Origin: Fragum whitleyi
Lineage: Eukaryota; Mollusca; Bivalvia; Cardiida; Cardiidae
Length of the DNA stretch: 64,000 nt
Assembly: GCA_948146395.1 (NCBI GenBank)
Contig: OX411554.1
Span: 38,789,730 to 38,853,729, forward strand
Reading direction: 5' to 3'
A program made the translations under genes and the position numbers. Shown one piece after another: positions 12,755 through 31,879 of the stretch (its first letter is position 1; every line of letters starts with the position of its first letter). The notes beneath the pieces are model-generated. The model was not told the DNA's origin. It did no database searches and worked only from the letters and a program-made list of their open reading frames with translations.

Positions 12755-13160
12755 TATAATATGACCTACGTAGTGGCAGTGAAATAACGCCGCTGAATAT
12801 TTTTGATATTACACGAGTGTTATTACACTAGTGGAATAACTATGCAAATGAGCTATGAACGTAAAGCAACGCTATATTTTCCTTGAAAAATTTATGTCTG
12901 ACGTCATTTCGAAAACGGCGTTATATGTTTCGCGGAATAACTTAAACCGATAAATTTCTGGAAATTCCTCGATTTATTGCAAAATTCGGGTCAGATTATA
13001 AATAAAATATCAAATTTGTGCTCATAAAATACCTAATTTATTAAACTCGTCATCTATAACAGATAAAAACTCAGCGTAGCCTCGTTTTTATCAGTCTATA
13101 GACGACTCGTTTAATAAATTCGGTATTCAATGACTACTCATTCAATATTCTCTAAGTAGA
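12755..13160 (+). mobile_element. Fold-back-tailed MITE (family B), copy 1
   Basis: It starts AATATGACCTACGTAG and passes through GGAATAACTATGCAAATGAG and AACGGCGTTATA. It ends in a hairpin formed by TTTATTAAACTCGTCATCT, GATAAAAACTCAGCGTAGCC and the complementary CGAGTCGTCTATAG-type arm. Other copies are at 27240-27600 (reversed) and 53955-54390. Confidence 0.65.
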
Positions 13161-13548
13161 TTATTTCCTCTAAGTGTAGAATCATGTTGAAACCATGTCG
13201 ATAATGCAACCTTTGACATATTCCTTTAATAAAATAGATTAAGACTCAGTACTTTGTCAGGTAACCAAAAAATGATAAATGATTGCTGTTCATGTTGGCA
13301 TCATAGTGTAATGTTCATACCTAGACCCCTGACCTTCTTTTATTACATTGTCTAAATGATTTAATTCAGTTAATTCCATCAGATTTCGCGTATTCTGATT
13401 GACTGAAAAAAGGTTTTTATTTCTCAATGAAAATAATTTTGATAACGCAGCTATTTTGTAGACTTCTGCAAAAAGTAGTCCCATAGGAAAACTGCTTCAT
13501 TGCTGACAAATCTTTACATATTTGCTTCAAAGTATTAAATTATAAGAT

Positions 13549-13690
13549 ATGAAGAGCTAATTTGTTGATTTTATTGAGATATGAAACTAAAAACCTAATC
13601 ACACTCATGTATGAATCCGCTTCGCGTATTCATACGATGTGATTAGCTTTTTAGTCTCATGCCTCATTGAAATCAACAAATAATCTCTTC
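13549..13690. repeat. Fold-back element, ~65-bp arms
   Basis: AAGAGCTAATTTGTTGATTT and onward to CATGTATGAAT pairs with ATTCATACGATGTGATTAG to AAATCAACAAATAATCTCTT, with a CCGCTTCGCG loop. A far weaker relative may lie at 18250-18500. Confidence 0.65.
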
Positions 13691-13799
13691 ATCTCTTAAT
13701 TAAAAACAAATGTGTGTAGTCCACTGTCATAGATTCTTGCATATGTTGAATCTTTGACCCTTATACTGATCTTTAACCATCTTTCTGCAATTTTGATTA

Positions 13800-15330
13800 G
13801 TGAGGTGTATGTCTCACGAAACGAAACCTCAAAGCTATTTCTACATACTCATAAACCGATAGCCATTTCAGCATCTGCTAGCTAAAAGAACAAAGTCTCA
13901 ATACTACCGGAATGACGGACAGTAAATAAATGACTAGATGTAAACGTTATCTTTTAATCTTATTAATCAATTTTGATCTCGAAATATACGAATAAATTGC
14001 GACAGTAAAATATAAAGTAAACAACTTATATAGGTTATCAAACTAGTTAGGTATTTGGCACGATCAAGCTATTCGGTGTCAGATTAAACGATCTTTTGTG
14101 AATTAATGACGACAATAACCATGCTCAAACCGAACATCGCAACAGGAAGATAAATATATCGGCTGAAATAAAAAAAATACCCAAGGCATTTTTCAAACAG
14201 ATAACATTCAATGATAAAGGTGGGCTGTTGCAGTTGGGGGGGGGGGGGGGGGGGAGAGGGGGCGTATCCAGATATCTGCAAAAAGATGCATGTTTTAGAC
14301 AATTCATATACACGTATATAGTGAGAATATCAACATAGCTTTCCACGTTTATTTGGAAAACAAATACATTTTTCTTAAGGTGGTCTGGGTTTTTTTCGAA
14401 ATAATATTTTGTTTTGGAAAATTGTTAACTTCACCGACCCATCACAAAACTGATATTCGTGTACTAAATCAACATGTTATTATAGCTGTTAATATAATTT
14501 CTAGCAATGACAAAAATAAGTAACAGATGGACATTTTACTTTTAATGTTCTTCAAAGATAAAAGTGAAATATTTTCTTAGGAGACAAGGACGTATATCAA
14601 ATAAAATTTAAATGTATTTCTAGAAGATAAGGCCAACTGAAGTGCAACTTAAATTAACAAAGGGACTCATAGGCCGAGTTTCCCAGTAAACTTGGACAAA
14701 ACTGAAAGCCCAATCCATCTGGATCCGCCACTCTACAGTCAGTTATGTATTGAAGTACTGTATAACTGCAATCTAATAAAATAAAGAATTCTGATTGGTT
14801 TAAATCGCATCACGTGTGGGAATCCATTGCACTTTATTTCTGTATAAAATGTAATAGGTCTTTCGGGAAACCTCCTACCTTCGATCTGCGAGTCCTATGT
14901 TATAGGAACTAGCATTAACCTAGTTCCCGATCATCAACACATCATTGCTATTTAATCTATTATAAATTTGAAGATATTTTTCGAAAGAATTAACGATTAC
15001 AAGCATGCAGTTTTGATTTTAAGCCGACGTTAACTTAGGAAACAGGGAGTCGACGAAGACCATCAATCAACCCTCTCAACTAAGACCGACCACGCCGTTT
15101 TCTTTCAAAAATACATACTAACTTGGCAGAAAAAAAAAATTGTCATAAGTACCTCTAGGAATTTCAAAGTTGTCGTTTATTTGTGTATCACTTGTTTTAC
15201 TTCATGACATTTCAAAAAAAAAAAAATACATCACCTTAAAATAGATTGTGTTATCTATACGCGCAAAAAGTAGACTTGAAGCTTTAATGTTTGACCGAGT
15301 ATCTTTGATAGTTTCATCGATCTAGAGGAT
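13800..15330. other. Stretch without recognisable genes
   Basis: Contains a run of about 20 G (14236-14254) and A-rich tracts. I see no exon with convincing splice sites and no repeat with clear ends. Confidence 0.45.
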
Positions 15331-15338
15331 TGCAATTA

Positions 15339-15499
15339 TAAGGGACGAGTGTCTTTTTCACTGCGTTTATTAGGGTATAAAGTGCAATTGCCTTAGAACA
15401 TGTCTTAAACATAACGCCCTACGGGCGTTATTTGCCATGTGCTAAAGCAATTGCACTTTATACCACAATAAACGCAGAGAAAAAGACACTCATCCCTAT
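15339..15499. repeat. Fold-back element, ~75-bp arms
   Basis: GGGACGAGTGTCTTTTTC and GGTATAAAGTGCAATTGCC on the left pair with GCAATTGCACTTTATACC and GAGAAAAAGACACTCATCCC on the right, with loop ACGCCCTACGGGCGT. Confidence 0.75.
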
Positions 15500-15784
15500 A
15501 TATATAAAAAAACATGGTATTTCTCCATAATTTTCTTTATTTTTCTTTTTCGTTATAGTATCCACCATGTGTTACATATATGTAAGATAAACGGAATCTT
15601 TACTGGCTTTACAGGCAAGAGAAAAATACAATGTTGAATATTTCTTCCAAGAAAAGCGAAAAACGAAAAGACAACAAACAGTGCAGAAAAAGAAAATTTT
15701 GAAAAGGAGAGAAATCGCTTTTTTAACCCGAGCTCAATCAGTCTCATCCGGTTGTGCAATAATGACAAAACGTGCAAATTTTAG

Positions 15785-16060
15785 CCAATTATACCCCGTT
15801 TTACACGCAAGTGTACACGCAAAGGGGGTGTATAAATAGCAAAACGTTTTCACCGTTTAGTCATCCTGAACGTAGGGCTGGCTATAGGCCTATCAACGTC
15901 GCCAGACCAGCCTTGCGTTCAGGATGACAAAACAGTGCAAACAGCTTTCCAATTTTTCCCCGCTTTGCATGTGCACATGCAAAGCGGGGTATAATTGGAA
16001 AACTGTTTGCACTGTTTTGTTATCCTGAACGCAGGGCTGATTTAGGATAACGAAGCATAC
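15785..16060. repeat. Compound fold-back array of the CCCCGCTTTGCA / GTTCAGGATGAC family
   Basis: Two palindromic modules alternate: ATACCCCGCTTTGCA-type arms (for example around 15958-15993) and GCGTTCAGGATGACAAAAC arms (around 15860-15935 and 16015-16035). Related copies are at 42349-42478 and 51766-51870. Confidence 0.7.
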
Positions 16061-16174
16061 GTGTGAACCTAAGTTTGAAACATTTTGGTTTATACGCTTA
16101 CATTTCTGAAAGGTTTCTCAAACGTTTTCATCTTGAATGCAGGACTTTCCTGATAGCGGGGCTGTTCTTAGCGT

Positions 16175-16490
16175 ACAGCTAGTTACATCGTGAAATTGAC
16201 ACTCACCTCAATCAAACCGTTCTAAATCGCTCAGTAAAATCGCGATTTCACCGCATAATTCAAATTGTAAGCGTCTAATAAGTTCTTGTTGAAATATGAA
16301 TATTTTATAAATATTTCTTTTAAAGGGAGGTACTAAATATTACTAATTTTGTTCATCCTGAACAAAATTTGCGATATTGAATTACCTCCCATTAAATTCA
16401 CCCAAAATTCGCTCCGCACACCCATTCAATTTCATTCCTTAATCATTCCAAAATCATTCACCTTGTCGATTAAACGATGTTGTTAACTAT
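16175..16490 (+). mobile_element. Family A MITE, internally deleted copy
   Basis: Terminal ACAGCTAGTTACATCGTGAA and TAACTAT ends, with central palindrome GGGAGGTACTAAATATTAC.../...GAATTACCTCCC. About 110 bp of the left arm is missing. Confidence 0.8.
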
Positions 16491-17825
16491 AAAAATTGAG
16501 GAAGACTTTTTTCTTTACTTTTTTGCTCCAATTAATTTTCGACGTAATTTCTACTCATTTGGACAGTTCTTATATTCCATTTCTAAAGAGCAATAAAAGG
16601 GGAATCAATCCAAACAAACTAAACAAGGTCGGGTCCAAAATGCCATATTGGCTCTCTCAAATATTTTATTTTTTCAATGTCAGTTGTCTCCCCAAAATTT
16701 GAATATCAGGAACGAACGAAAAACTATTATATTTACATCCATGAGTTTGAATGCCGTCGTTTCGAACAGTACGACCATAAAATTTCATCCGAGCTACATG
16801 CCGTCCTTCCAACTTGGGCATATGACTCGCCCACTGGTTGGAGACACATGACCTGTGTCAAAATGACTTTGGTCAAGTGTTGGATGAAAAGTGACCAAGC
16901 CCGGAATCGAGCTAACGACCTCGGAAATGAGCGCCAGATGCGACTGAGCTAATGCGATCTGCAGTTCTAAACCGAGTCGTTACATTGTGAATTACCTATC
17001 CCGAGCAAACAAACTGAAGGGCGATGTGGTTATCAGGCTTGCAAGCCTTAAACATGCCTACAGTCTTATTGCTGTCTATTTTTGAAAGCCGTTGCATACC
17101 CGTTTCAATATAAATGTGCAAAAATTTTGTTTTTCGGTGTCAGTAATGAGGAATATTTGTGATTAAGAAAATGTTAAATATACCATGGGTAGCTAAAAAC
17201 GAGCACGTTACGAAAACCGGAAGTAATAGCGAGGTAAGTATATTCCAATAAAGTTGGCGTATAGTCACTGTTAGTCACCAAAAATCATATAGCTCGAACA
17301 TAAAGATGGTATAAACGTACGATTCAGACATGTCGGCATCTGACGCCCATTTTGCTATAATATGTAATGGACTCTGCATCAGCTAAGCATGATGCTAACT
17401 ACGCTATGTGTCCGTACCAGACATAATTATATTTCCCGAGCTCTGCTCGTTTCGAATCTCTAGACTCCTACTAACAGCTTGTTTAACATCATTTGCTAAG
17501 GTTTTCAAAGATTGTCTATTGTCACCAGCGGACTGGAGCTGACGAAGCCTCATAAAAGTATGTAAAGATTAACGGTTATAGCCAGATCTATGTAGAAACA
17601 GCAAATGACGACCATTTCGTAATAAAATTACAGCAAATAGTTGTACACATCAGGCCTTCATAAAGTCTGAACACAATTCTTTTATGGTGTATTGCATGAG
17701 TACTCTATAAAAAAAGAATAAGATTATCGTGCAGGTTTTCTGTTGTAATGTTTCATACATTTTTTCATTCAAAATTTTCATACCGACATTGACTGTGTTT
17801 TGAAATCACATGTTACTGGATGAAT
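16490..17825. other. Mostly unassigned; one degenerate tRNA-like sequence (minus, ~16890-16965)
   Basis: The complement of 16890-16965 carries box A-like AGCTCAGTCGC and box B-like TAGCTCGATTCCGGG, so it is probably a worn SINE head. No gene is seen in the rest. Confidence 0.35.
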
Positions 17826-17830
17826 CTCGT

Positions 17831-18888
17831 GGTATTATTTATCTACAATGACCTGGCACTCATTAAATATTCCTTTCGACCCCTATTGATAGTCGGTAAA
17901 TATGTTACTTAATATAGACTTATGCTCGCGAAGTTAAGATGTAAAAATATGTATCACATCTCGTAGTGCATATAGAAATTTAGCGGTGGTGGTAAGGATG
18001 ATTCCCCATAATCGGGAGGTCACGAGTTCAACCCAGACCATGACCAGAAATATTTCTTTTTCTTTTTAGGGTAACACTTTTTAAGTACCTATTTTGATAC
18101 TTTTGATATTTTTAACAGTGTCGCATAAGACCACTGGTATTCGGCACAGTCTATCCGTTAGCCTCGATTTGACCATAGCAAAGTCCTGTCCATAAATGAT
18201 TGAAAATTACTAAAAATAATTATAAATTTTGGAATTTATCTAGATCCATATTTATGAGATGAAGAGGCACTTTTTTTTAATTTATGACGGTATGAAATTA
18301 AAAACATATACAGGGTTTTACCACGTTAATCGAATTTCTGTTTAAGCGAAGTGATTAGGTTATTAACGTCAAAAACTCTATTCTTTTCATGTCTTATAAT
18401 TCAATATCATGAAGCAAATGAGATTTTTATTGGAACTACTTTTTGTTACAAGCTCTACTAACAACTTATTATCTTTTATTCATTGAGGTATGAAACAAAT
18501 CTTACTCTCGATCAGAATACAATAATCCTGATTGGTGCAAACAACCAAAATTTAATGATGTAAGAATAAAAAATATCAACCGTAGCTTACCACCAAAAAT
18601 GATAATAACAAAATGATAATAAGAAATGTAATTTAAAGAAAACGAAAAAGATCACAATCTTAATAATAATTACAATGATTAAAATATTTGTCTCTGTCGG
18701 GACTGGAACTCGACCCAACACCTTATCGGTGTAAGGGAAGGCGTTTGTAACCACTGTACTACCGCAACTTTTTGAAGAAGACGTGAACTAATAAGTAAAA
18801 CGGTAAAGTGAAATTGAAATACGCTGCGGGAATACTCGAGCACTGACGGAAGTTAATGAGTGCCAGGTCATTTTAGGTAAATAATACC
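17831..18888. mobile_element. 1.06-kb element: ~37-bp inverted ends, a tRNA-like sequence inside each arm
   Basis: GGTATTATTTATCTACAATG and GACCTGGCACTCATTAA (17831-17868) pair with 18852-18888. A tRNA-like stretch with AGCGGTGGTGG and GAGTTCAACCC lies at 17983-18045 (plus). Another with GCGGTAGTACAGTGG and GGGTCGAGTTCCAGTCC lies at 18700-18770 (minus). The symmetric arrangement suggests two inverted copies of one tRNA-headed element. Confidence 0.5.
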
Positions 18889-18999
18889 TGCCTAGCCTGT
18901 AATAAACGACTCAATTAAACTAGAAACAAATCTACTGAAACAACTCGCTATATGTAGATTTTGCGCGATGAGCCGTGAAATCAACTTATTACTGTTAGA

Positions 19000-19450
19000 T
19001 TCTCGTGCCATTTTTTCGAAATAGATAAATCAGGTTTAAATAGCGCATTCAGAAAGTTTACAATGTACCTTGTAAACCAACGTCATTGCCTGTGTTGAAA
19101 CGTAAGGTTCAGTCAAAACGTGTACTTTCATAATTGCAGTAAAGGATTCAGGTAAAATTCCTATCAATTGCTTTTTAATTATACCCGATCTACCTATACT
19201 AATGGACTCGGCGTCTACGTCAGAGCTCAGTTTACAAAATACACCTATAGTAAGGACTAGAAAGGCGTGTATTTGGATAAATAATAACAATCGCGGGAAT
19301 AGTTTTTTGCGTGTTTATATCAGAGAACCTTAAAGGTTTCTCGTCATCAAACAGTTTGTTATGAACATTAACAAAATAAATAATATAGATAAGTTATCTA
19401 AAATATTTAAACAGTTAAATAGATTAATAGTAAAACCAAAATAACGAATG
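19000..19450. other. Stretch without a supportable gene
   Basis: The minus strand at 19290-19036 is open for 84 codons and reads like a signal peptide (LLFIQIHAFLVLTIGVF), ending near a possible donor (AAG then GTACAT). It lacks an ATG, so I do not call a gene. Confidence 0.4.
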
Positions 19451-19456
19451 ACTGAT

Positions 19457-19570
19457 TGACTGGATGGGTTGTTAGTCGCTTTTGATTATCTTACAGTCAT
19501 ATCGCGGCTGATGGAGTACCAAACAATGGATTCCTGGTATCTCTTTCACCTTTGCTATCATTACATCCTT
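19457..19570 (-). mobile_element. Fragment of the tRNA-headed SINE (3' part)
   Basis: ATATCGCGGCTGATGGAG..CCAAACAATGGATTCCTGGTA matches the 3' body of the SINEs at 27894 and 61591. The tRNA head is missing. Confidence 0.6.
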
Positions 19571-19592
19571 ACATTCTTTCCAAGAGAAACGG

Positions 19593-20038
19593 CATTCGGA
19601 ACACCACTCGGCCAATCTCACGATAAACATCGGATGTACATAGACGGACTATTTTTAAAAGCACGGGAAACCCTTTGAAAAACTCGATGACGTTAGTTAA
19701 AATAGCGTTAGCCCTCGAAACTGTGAGTGAAAACATTCGACGTCGCCAACGCTACTCGTTTAGGTGACTGACGTGAAACCATCGTATCCTAATATAAATA
19801 GCTTGAGATTCTTAAATAACGGCTGAAAAAAATCTTAATTTTTGAGAATGATTCGTCATTCTCAAAAATTAAGATGTTACTGCCGTTATTTACTGTAAAA
19901 GATATAAATCTACAGTACTTGTTTTCCTCACACTCTTTCCGCCTAACAAAATGCACGATTTTGTTACATACCCATCCGCCTGACATACATCCGAGGTATG
20001 TTGCAGTTTACGGAAATGGCCGATTGATGTTCCGAATG
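19593..20038. mobile_element. Mutator-like MITE, copy 1, with perfect 10-bp target duplication
   Basis: Ends CATTCGGAACACCACTCGGC and GCCGATTGATGTTCCGAATG form terminal repeats of about 55 bp (imperfect). AGAGAAACGG flanks both sides (19583-19592 and 20039-20048). The central hairpin is CTTAATTTTTGAGAATGA/TCATTCTCAAAAATTAAG. No coding capacity. Confidence 0.8.
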
Positions 20039-20048
20039 AGAGAAACGG

Positions 20049-21101
20049 ATCTATGTAATTAAAATCCCATCATGCAATTTCCTTAAAAACATCAATCTTT
20101 TTTATCTAGATGACATCAAATGTTCGAGGGTCAATCAAAAACTACGTAGACTTGTGTTACAGAGATTTTGACTTTACTGACTTTGAAAAGAAACCTACAC
20201 TGTTATTAAATTGCGCAATTTTTCTTTTTTTCGTTTTAATTTGGATACATCAAACTAGTTGGTAGCCTGTAGCAAACATTCTGAAACAAGAAGTCATTTG
20301 GTACCGGCGCACGGTAACAACGTCAATTTGACGCCACGGTATTGATGACATCCGTTGAAAGTCAGGACGTTTCAAAGTACTCAAATCAACATTAAAGACA
20401 AATTCTGTATCACCTATCCATTTGATGAGTACTTTTTTCATGTCCATCTGATCCAAAATGATGAACTAAAATGTGTAATGTGTCTTTAAGATACTGAACA
20501 GAAGTTATTCTGTGACAATTACAGATCAAGCGTCGAGGAGACGTTTTCCATTCTCCGATTGTCATCCTTCAGAAACGCTCTCCATTCTAAAACAAACCTT
20601 CTAAATCATTCAAAAAGACGGTGTCTGCTTACATTTGAAGACCTTTTAGCATATTTTATCATTTTAACCTCTCGATTAGGTTTTCGATAGATCCAGCAGA
20701 ACTTAAATATTTCTCGGTTGTCTATGATTGCGCCGGTGCCGTCATTTCGAAAATACCGAATGGATTATGCTAAAACTTTAAATATCCTAACATATGACGT
20801 TAACACGTATATATGCGAAGTTTGGACGGGTTTGGTCCAAAGTTATATTTTTTTTATCCACCCTCGTATGATTGCAAATTTCATTTATCTTCGTATGCCT
20901 TTGAACAAATCCAAAACACATTGATTAATTTCTTAAAACTGCATAGCAGTATTCTAAGGCTCTGTACCTCTCTTAGAGATTATGTTTTGATTCCGATGAC
21001 ATTGTCAATGATATCTCGTCCAGAATTAATTCAAGGCAAGATGTGAATATGAGAGAGAGGGAAAATATTCAAGTTTTAAAAGTCACTTTTGTGTAACAGT
21101 T
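20049..21101. other. Stretch without recognisable genes downstream of M2
   Basis: No exon with the family pattern and no clear repeat ends are visible. No AATAAA is seen near the M2 stop. Confidence 0.4.
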
Positions 21102-27879
<6,778 letters not shown>

Positions 27880-27893
27880 CTGCAAAAGATACA

Positions 27894-28169
27894 ATAATTG
27901 ATTGAATGGAGTTTAACGCCGCTTTCAACATTTTTCAGTTATATCGCAGTGGCTGGAGCACCAAACAATAGATTATTGATATTTCTCCCACCAGTACAAC
28001 CATCACATTCTTTCCTAGCCTCCAGCTGCTATCTCACATAGATCTACGATTATCAACCCATTGGTTAAGAGACTTATAGTCGGAAAGAATGAGTGCCGCC
28101 GTCGGGGATCGAACCCGGGACCTCTACATTGACAGTCCGACGCGCTTCCAACCACGCTATGACGACGGC
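27894..28169 (-). mobile_element. tRNA-Asp-like SINE just 5' of M2
   Basis: The complement of 28088-28169 reads GCCGTCGTCATAGCGTGGTT through a GTC-type anticodon arm to GGTTCGATCCCCGACGGC, so the acceptor arms pair. The body (CACTCATTCTTTCCGAC...AACGCCGCTTTCAACATTTTTCAG complement) and an ATTGATTG tail follow. GCAAAAGATACA (27882) and GCAAAACATATA (28170) look like target duplications. Confidence 0.7.
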
Positions 28170-28179
28170 GCAAAACATA

Positions 28180-28601
28180 TATAGTTTATTACATCGTGAA
28201 ATTGACTGTCATTCCGATCAAAACCATTCAATATCGCTCACTTAGCGCACCATTCATTCATTCCAAACACTCACTCAAACCATTTAAAAATGCTCCAAAA
28301 TGACTAAAAATGATAAGATTAACAACTACATTCAAATTAAGAACCGGTAGATTTCACTAACAAAATTGAATTTTGTAAGCGTATGATGGGTTCGTGAAGA
28401 CATAGGAAGCTATTCGAAGAGCCTTTATGGGTATTTTGTTAAAGGGAGGTAAAAATATAGCTTTTTTTCATCCTGAACAAAATTAGCTATATTGGATTTC
28501 CTCCCATGAATTTCACTCAAAACTCTCTCCACACGCTCATTCAATTCAAACTCCTTCGGAAATCATTCATCTTGTCAATTTCACGATGTTCTTAACTGTA
28601 T
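28180..28601 (+). mobile_element. Family A MITE
   Basis: AGTTTATTACATCGTGAAAT start and TTCTTAACTGTA end, with palindrome GGGAGGTAAAAATATAGC / GATATTGGATTTCCTCCC. Confidence 0.8.
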
Positions 28602-28689
28602 AGGATGATAATTTCTTTGGGAAAATTTGTTCGTGAATGAGACAAGAAATTAAATGTTCGTAAGTGAGCTAGCTAGGTAAGTTTGATAA

Positions 28690-28870
28690 AAAAAAAATCA
28701 GCCGAGCTCAGTCGGTAACGCGTATGACGTCATTTCTTGCATCAATTCGACCCCTTGCTTGGCAAGTCCTTGTGACACTTATATCTCCCACCAATTGGCG
28801 AAAGAAAATTGATACATGTAAGCCTGTGTGGTAAGCCTATGTGGGATGAGCATGGTTGCATGAAATGTTT
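28690..28870 (+). repeat. tRNA-like SINE remnant
   Basis: GAGCTCAGTCGGTAACGCG resembles box A and ATCAATTCGACCCC box B. The following CTCCCACCAATTGGCG echoes the SINE body. Degenerate. Confidence 0.35.
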
Positions 28871-28965
28871 TGGTTGTTGTTATACAACATTGAGGAAAGA
28901 GAAGAATAAATGGATGGGTTCTACGCGATATTACTGATATAATGTTTGAAACTGAGTTGAAACTG

Positions 28966-30010
28966 ATTTAAACAATAGACCCAATAGGGCCTGTATCGCT
29001 CCATTGGCTCTAACATCTCCGGGCTTTTTTTAAACAAAGTATACTTTGATTGAATCCAACACTTTCAAGTCTATTTAAAACTATTTCGTTGTGATTTACT
29101 GGGCCTGTCCCACAATGCACCTAAGTACTCAATTACCTGTAACATGTATACCCTTTACCCATCTTATCAACAACATAAAGGTGATTGTTATAAGTAGACA
29201 AATCTAAGGACATTTTTAGGAACAATTTAAGTGAAGGGTCATTCACGAAACATTCATACCAAGATTCAATGAAATTAGTCCAATTGATTGAGTGGAGACT
29301 TTTTTTTTAGATTTCAAAGCGAAAATGGGCCCCGCGCTTCCACACCCACATTTGTAGGCACATCAAATTTCCGTGACCAATTTATGTAAAGGTGTATCTA
29401 CGTATTATTCATGCCAAGAAATTTGCTAAAATGATTGGATAGGAGAAGATTTTTAAATAATTTGAAATGTAAAAAGCTCCTCCCTGCAAAGCCCATTTTT
29501 TGGGTGCAATCAAAATATCTTGAACAATTTACGTTTAAGGTAACCCGAGAAATATGCGTGCAAATTTTGTTGCGATCGGCAAAAAGAATTTGGGGGAGGG
29601 ATTTTTAAAAATTTTGAAGTGAAAAAATGTCCCGCCCTGCCAAACCAAAATTTGGAGGTCAATCAAAATTTCTTTAATTTTAAGCCACCAAAGTAACCTT
29701 CATGTCAGGTTTTATTGAAATCGACAAAATAATATGGAAGAAGAAGAATTTAAAAAATAATAAAGTGAAAATAAACATCACACTTCAACGCCCATATTTG
29801 GGACCAATCAAAATTACTTTAACAATTAACCTAAGGATCACATAAGGAACACACATGGCAAGTTTCATCTAAATCGGCCACATTGTTTGTGAGGAAAAGA
29901 TTTTCAAAGACTTTAAAGTTTAAATAAGCCCCGCCCTGCCAGGCTCATATTAAGGGTTCAGTCAAGCTTTCTTTAACAATATAAGTAAAAGATCGGGGAT
30001 TCAGTTAAAA
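28966..30010 (+). mobile_element. Pearl/Helitron-like element with ~150-bp diverged tandem units
   Basis: Head AGACCCAATAGGGCCTGTAT and CGCTCCATTGGCTC, then units with CAATCAAAATTTCTTTAACA near 29358, 29508, 29663, 29805 and 29959. Each unit has a GCCCCGCCCTGCCA-like block. Pearl-type elements of bivalves have this layout; the naming is from memory. Confidence 0.45.
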
Positions 30011-30019
30011 CGAATGGTC

Positions 30020-30880
30020 CTTGTAAGCTGTAGTAATTATATAAAGATTATATTTGTCATAATTATAAATCGAAGAAGTAGCCCATTTTTGGTGAACGAA
30101 CGTCGTTCACCAGTGTTATATACCATGTCAGGAAAATCCTGTTGGATGTTAATACATTTGAAATAAAGTAGCGCCTCTTAAAATTCAATTTAGAATCTTT
30201 CAACATTTTTCTCCGCAAAATCACTTTTTATTTCTTTAATGGCGTGTTTCTAGTTTTCTTTATCAAGTGAAGATAATGAAAATTCGCCTTGAAAAACACA
30301 ATATGATCTTGCAATGTTTATCAAGGGAATTTTTGATCGGCGTAAGCTCGTCGAGAGTTTAAAGCAAAAACAAAGTTTGTGTCTAAACACCGAAGAGACA
30401 GATACTATGTTTTTGACCCAAGCCTTCGCTGGTGCAACTTGTAGTAATTAGCCGGAAATACGTGTTTATCTAGGTCGTGTCCTCTTGAACTTACATTCGG
30501 CAATACTCGGGCGATCTCCGACGGCTCCGAGTTAAATGTAGGTTACAGGATTCGGCCGAGTTGAGACGAATGACACATCAAGACACCTTGTGTCATTAGA
30601 ACGCGGTTTTACATAACTTTTCAACTAGCGACAGTCAGTCTCGAGACAGGGTTTAAGAATGATTCGACATGTGTTTTACATGTACAACCGTTCTTGTATC
30701 TTTTATTTGAATAGGGGTGAACGTCGCTCATAAGATGTTTCTGTAAAATTGCGTTGGCTGAAGTAGGGCTTATTCCCAGCGAAAACATTTCGTATTCGTC
30801 TATCTCAGAAGCGAATATTGCCGAATACCAAATGCGACAGGCACGGGAGATATTTCATTTGGGCCATTCTACTTTGCATT
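30020..30880. other. Stretch without recognisable genes
   Basis: Only a small hairpin (GGTGAACGAACGTCGTTCACC, about 30095) stands out. Confidence 0.4.
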
Positions 30881-30882
30881 TT

Positions 30883-30930
30883 TATGCCCCCGTATCGAGA
30901 GATCGGGGGCATATTGTTTAACTCACGTCC

Positions 30931-30965
<35 letters not shown>

Positions 30966-31195
30966 CGTCTGTCCGTCCGTCTGTCTGTCCGTCCGTCCGT
31001 CTATCCGTCCGTCTGTCCGAAAACTTAACCCGAAAACTTAACCTTTGTCTTTTCTCCAAAAGTATTTGACATACAAAGCTGTACACCAAAGTCAAGGTCA
31101 TGTGATAAGGTCAAGGTCATGTGACAAGGTCAAGGTCATCTGTCAAGGTCAAACTTTAAAAAAAAATGCTGTTCCGGGGGGCATTCGTGTTTCAT
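30883..31195 (+). mobile_element. TATGCCCCCG-headed element with a GTCTGTCC microsatellite
   Basis: A hairpin (TGCCCCCGTATCGAGAGATC then GGGGGCATATTG) is followed by a CTGT/CCGT tract (30930-31018), three AAGGTCAAGGTCATGTGA repeats and a GGGGGGCATTCGTGTTTC end. This layout is common in bivalve DNA as I recall it, and is probably a Helitron-like non-autonomous element. Confidence 0.5.
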
Positions 31196-31199
31196 TTTA

Positions 31200-31875
31200 A
31201 TCTGTAAAACCATATCAATTCAAAATTCTATTTATTCTATATATAAATAGATATATATATTCTATTTAATTAAATAAATGATAGCTAAATATTCAACCCT
31301 AGATACCACTCCAATTGACGAGTATATATTGCCGTGGTCAAGGGGGGGGGGGGGGGGGCAGATCCGTCATGCACTTGTTTACAATTCGACAGGTGGGTTT
31401 AGTTGTTAAATTATTCGGAAAGTCATTGCTTTTTTTACAGAAATCATAAAAATCTTAATCGATGAATAAAAACTGGTTCCATCCTTTCCAAAATACGTTT
31501 AGAATTGGTTAACTACAGTTTAAGAAAAAACTAGCTCCGAGAAGAAAAGTCTAATATCAGCCGCAATACTGTAATAAGATATCTATAGTGAGTGATTTTA
31601 CAAGCATCCAAACTCTTGAATGTAAACAATAGGTTCTCGTGCAAAAAATAAACCGACAATTGTAAGGATTCTCAATTCTTATTGGGAGGAAAGTCGGGAG
31701 GAAAAAAAACAGGGTATTATACTTAAACTATTTGTTCATGTAATTATTACCTCCCTTTAAAAAAATAAACTTCTTAAATAAGATTCTTATTCGCTTTTGA
31801 AGTGGAAATTACGTTACAAAAATAATATTTATAAAGACTGTAAGTATGCAATTTACTATGAAGCAATTATTTAAT
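31200..31875. other. Unassigned, with a poly-G run and a family A scrap
   Basis: G run at 31341-31358. TAATTATTACCTCCCTTTAA at about 31742 resembles half of the family A palindrome. Confidence 0.35.
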
Positions 31876-31879
31876 ATAA

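Noticed and set aside
28088..28169. Cellular tRNA-Asp gene
   Set aside because: Although the cloverleaf is fairly good, it is followed by the SINE body, tail and target duplications. The heads at 42851 and 61770 are rejected on the same ground.
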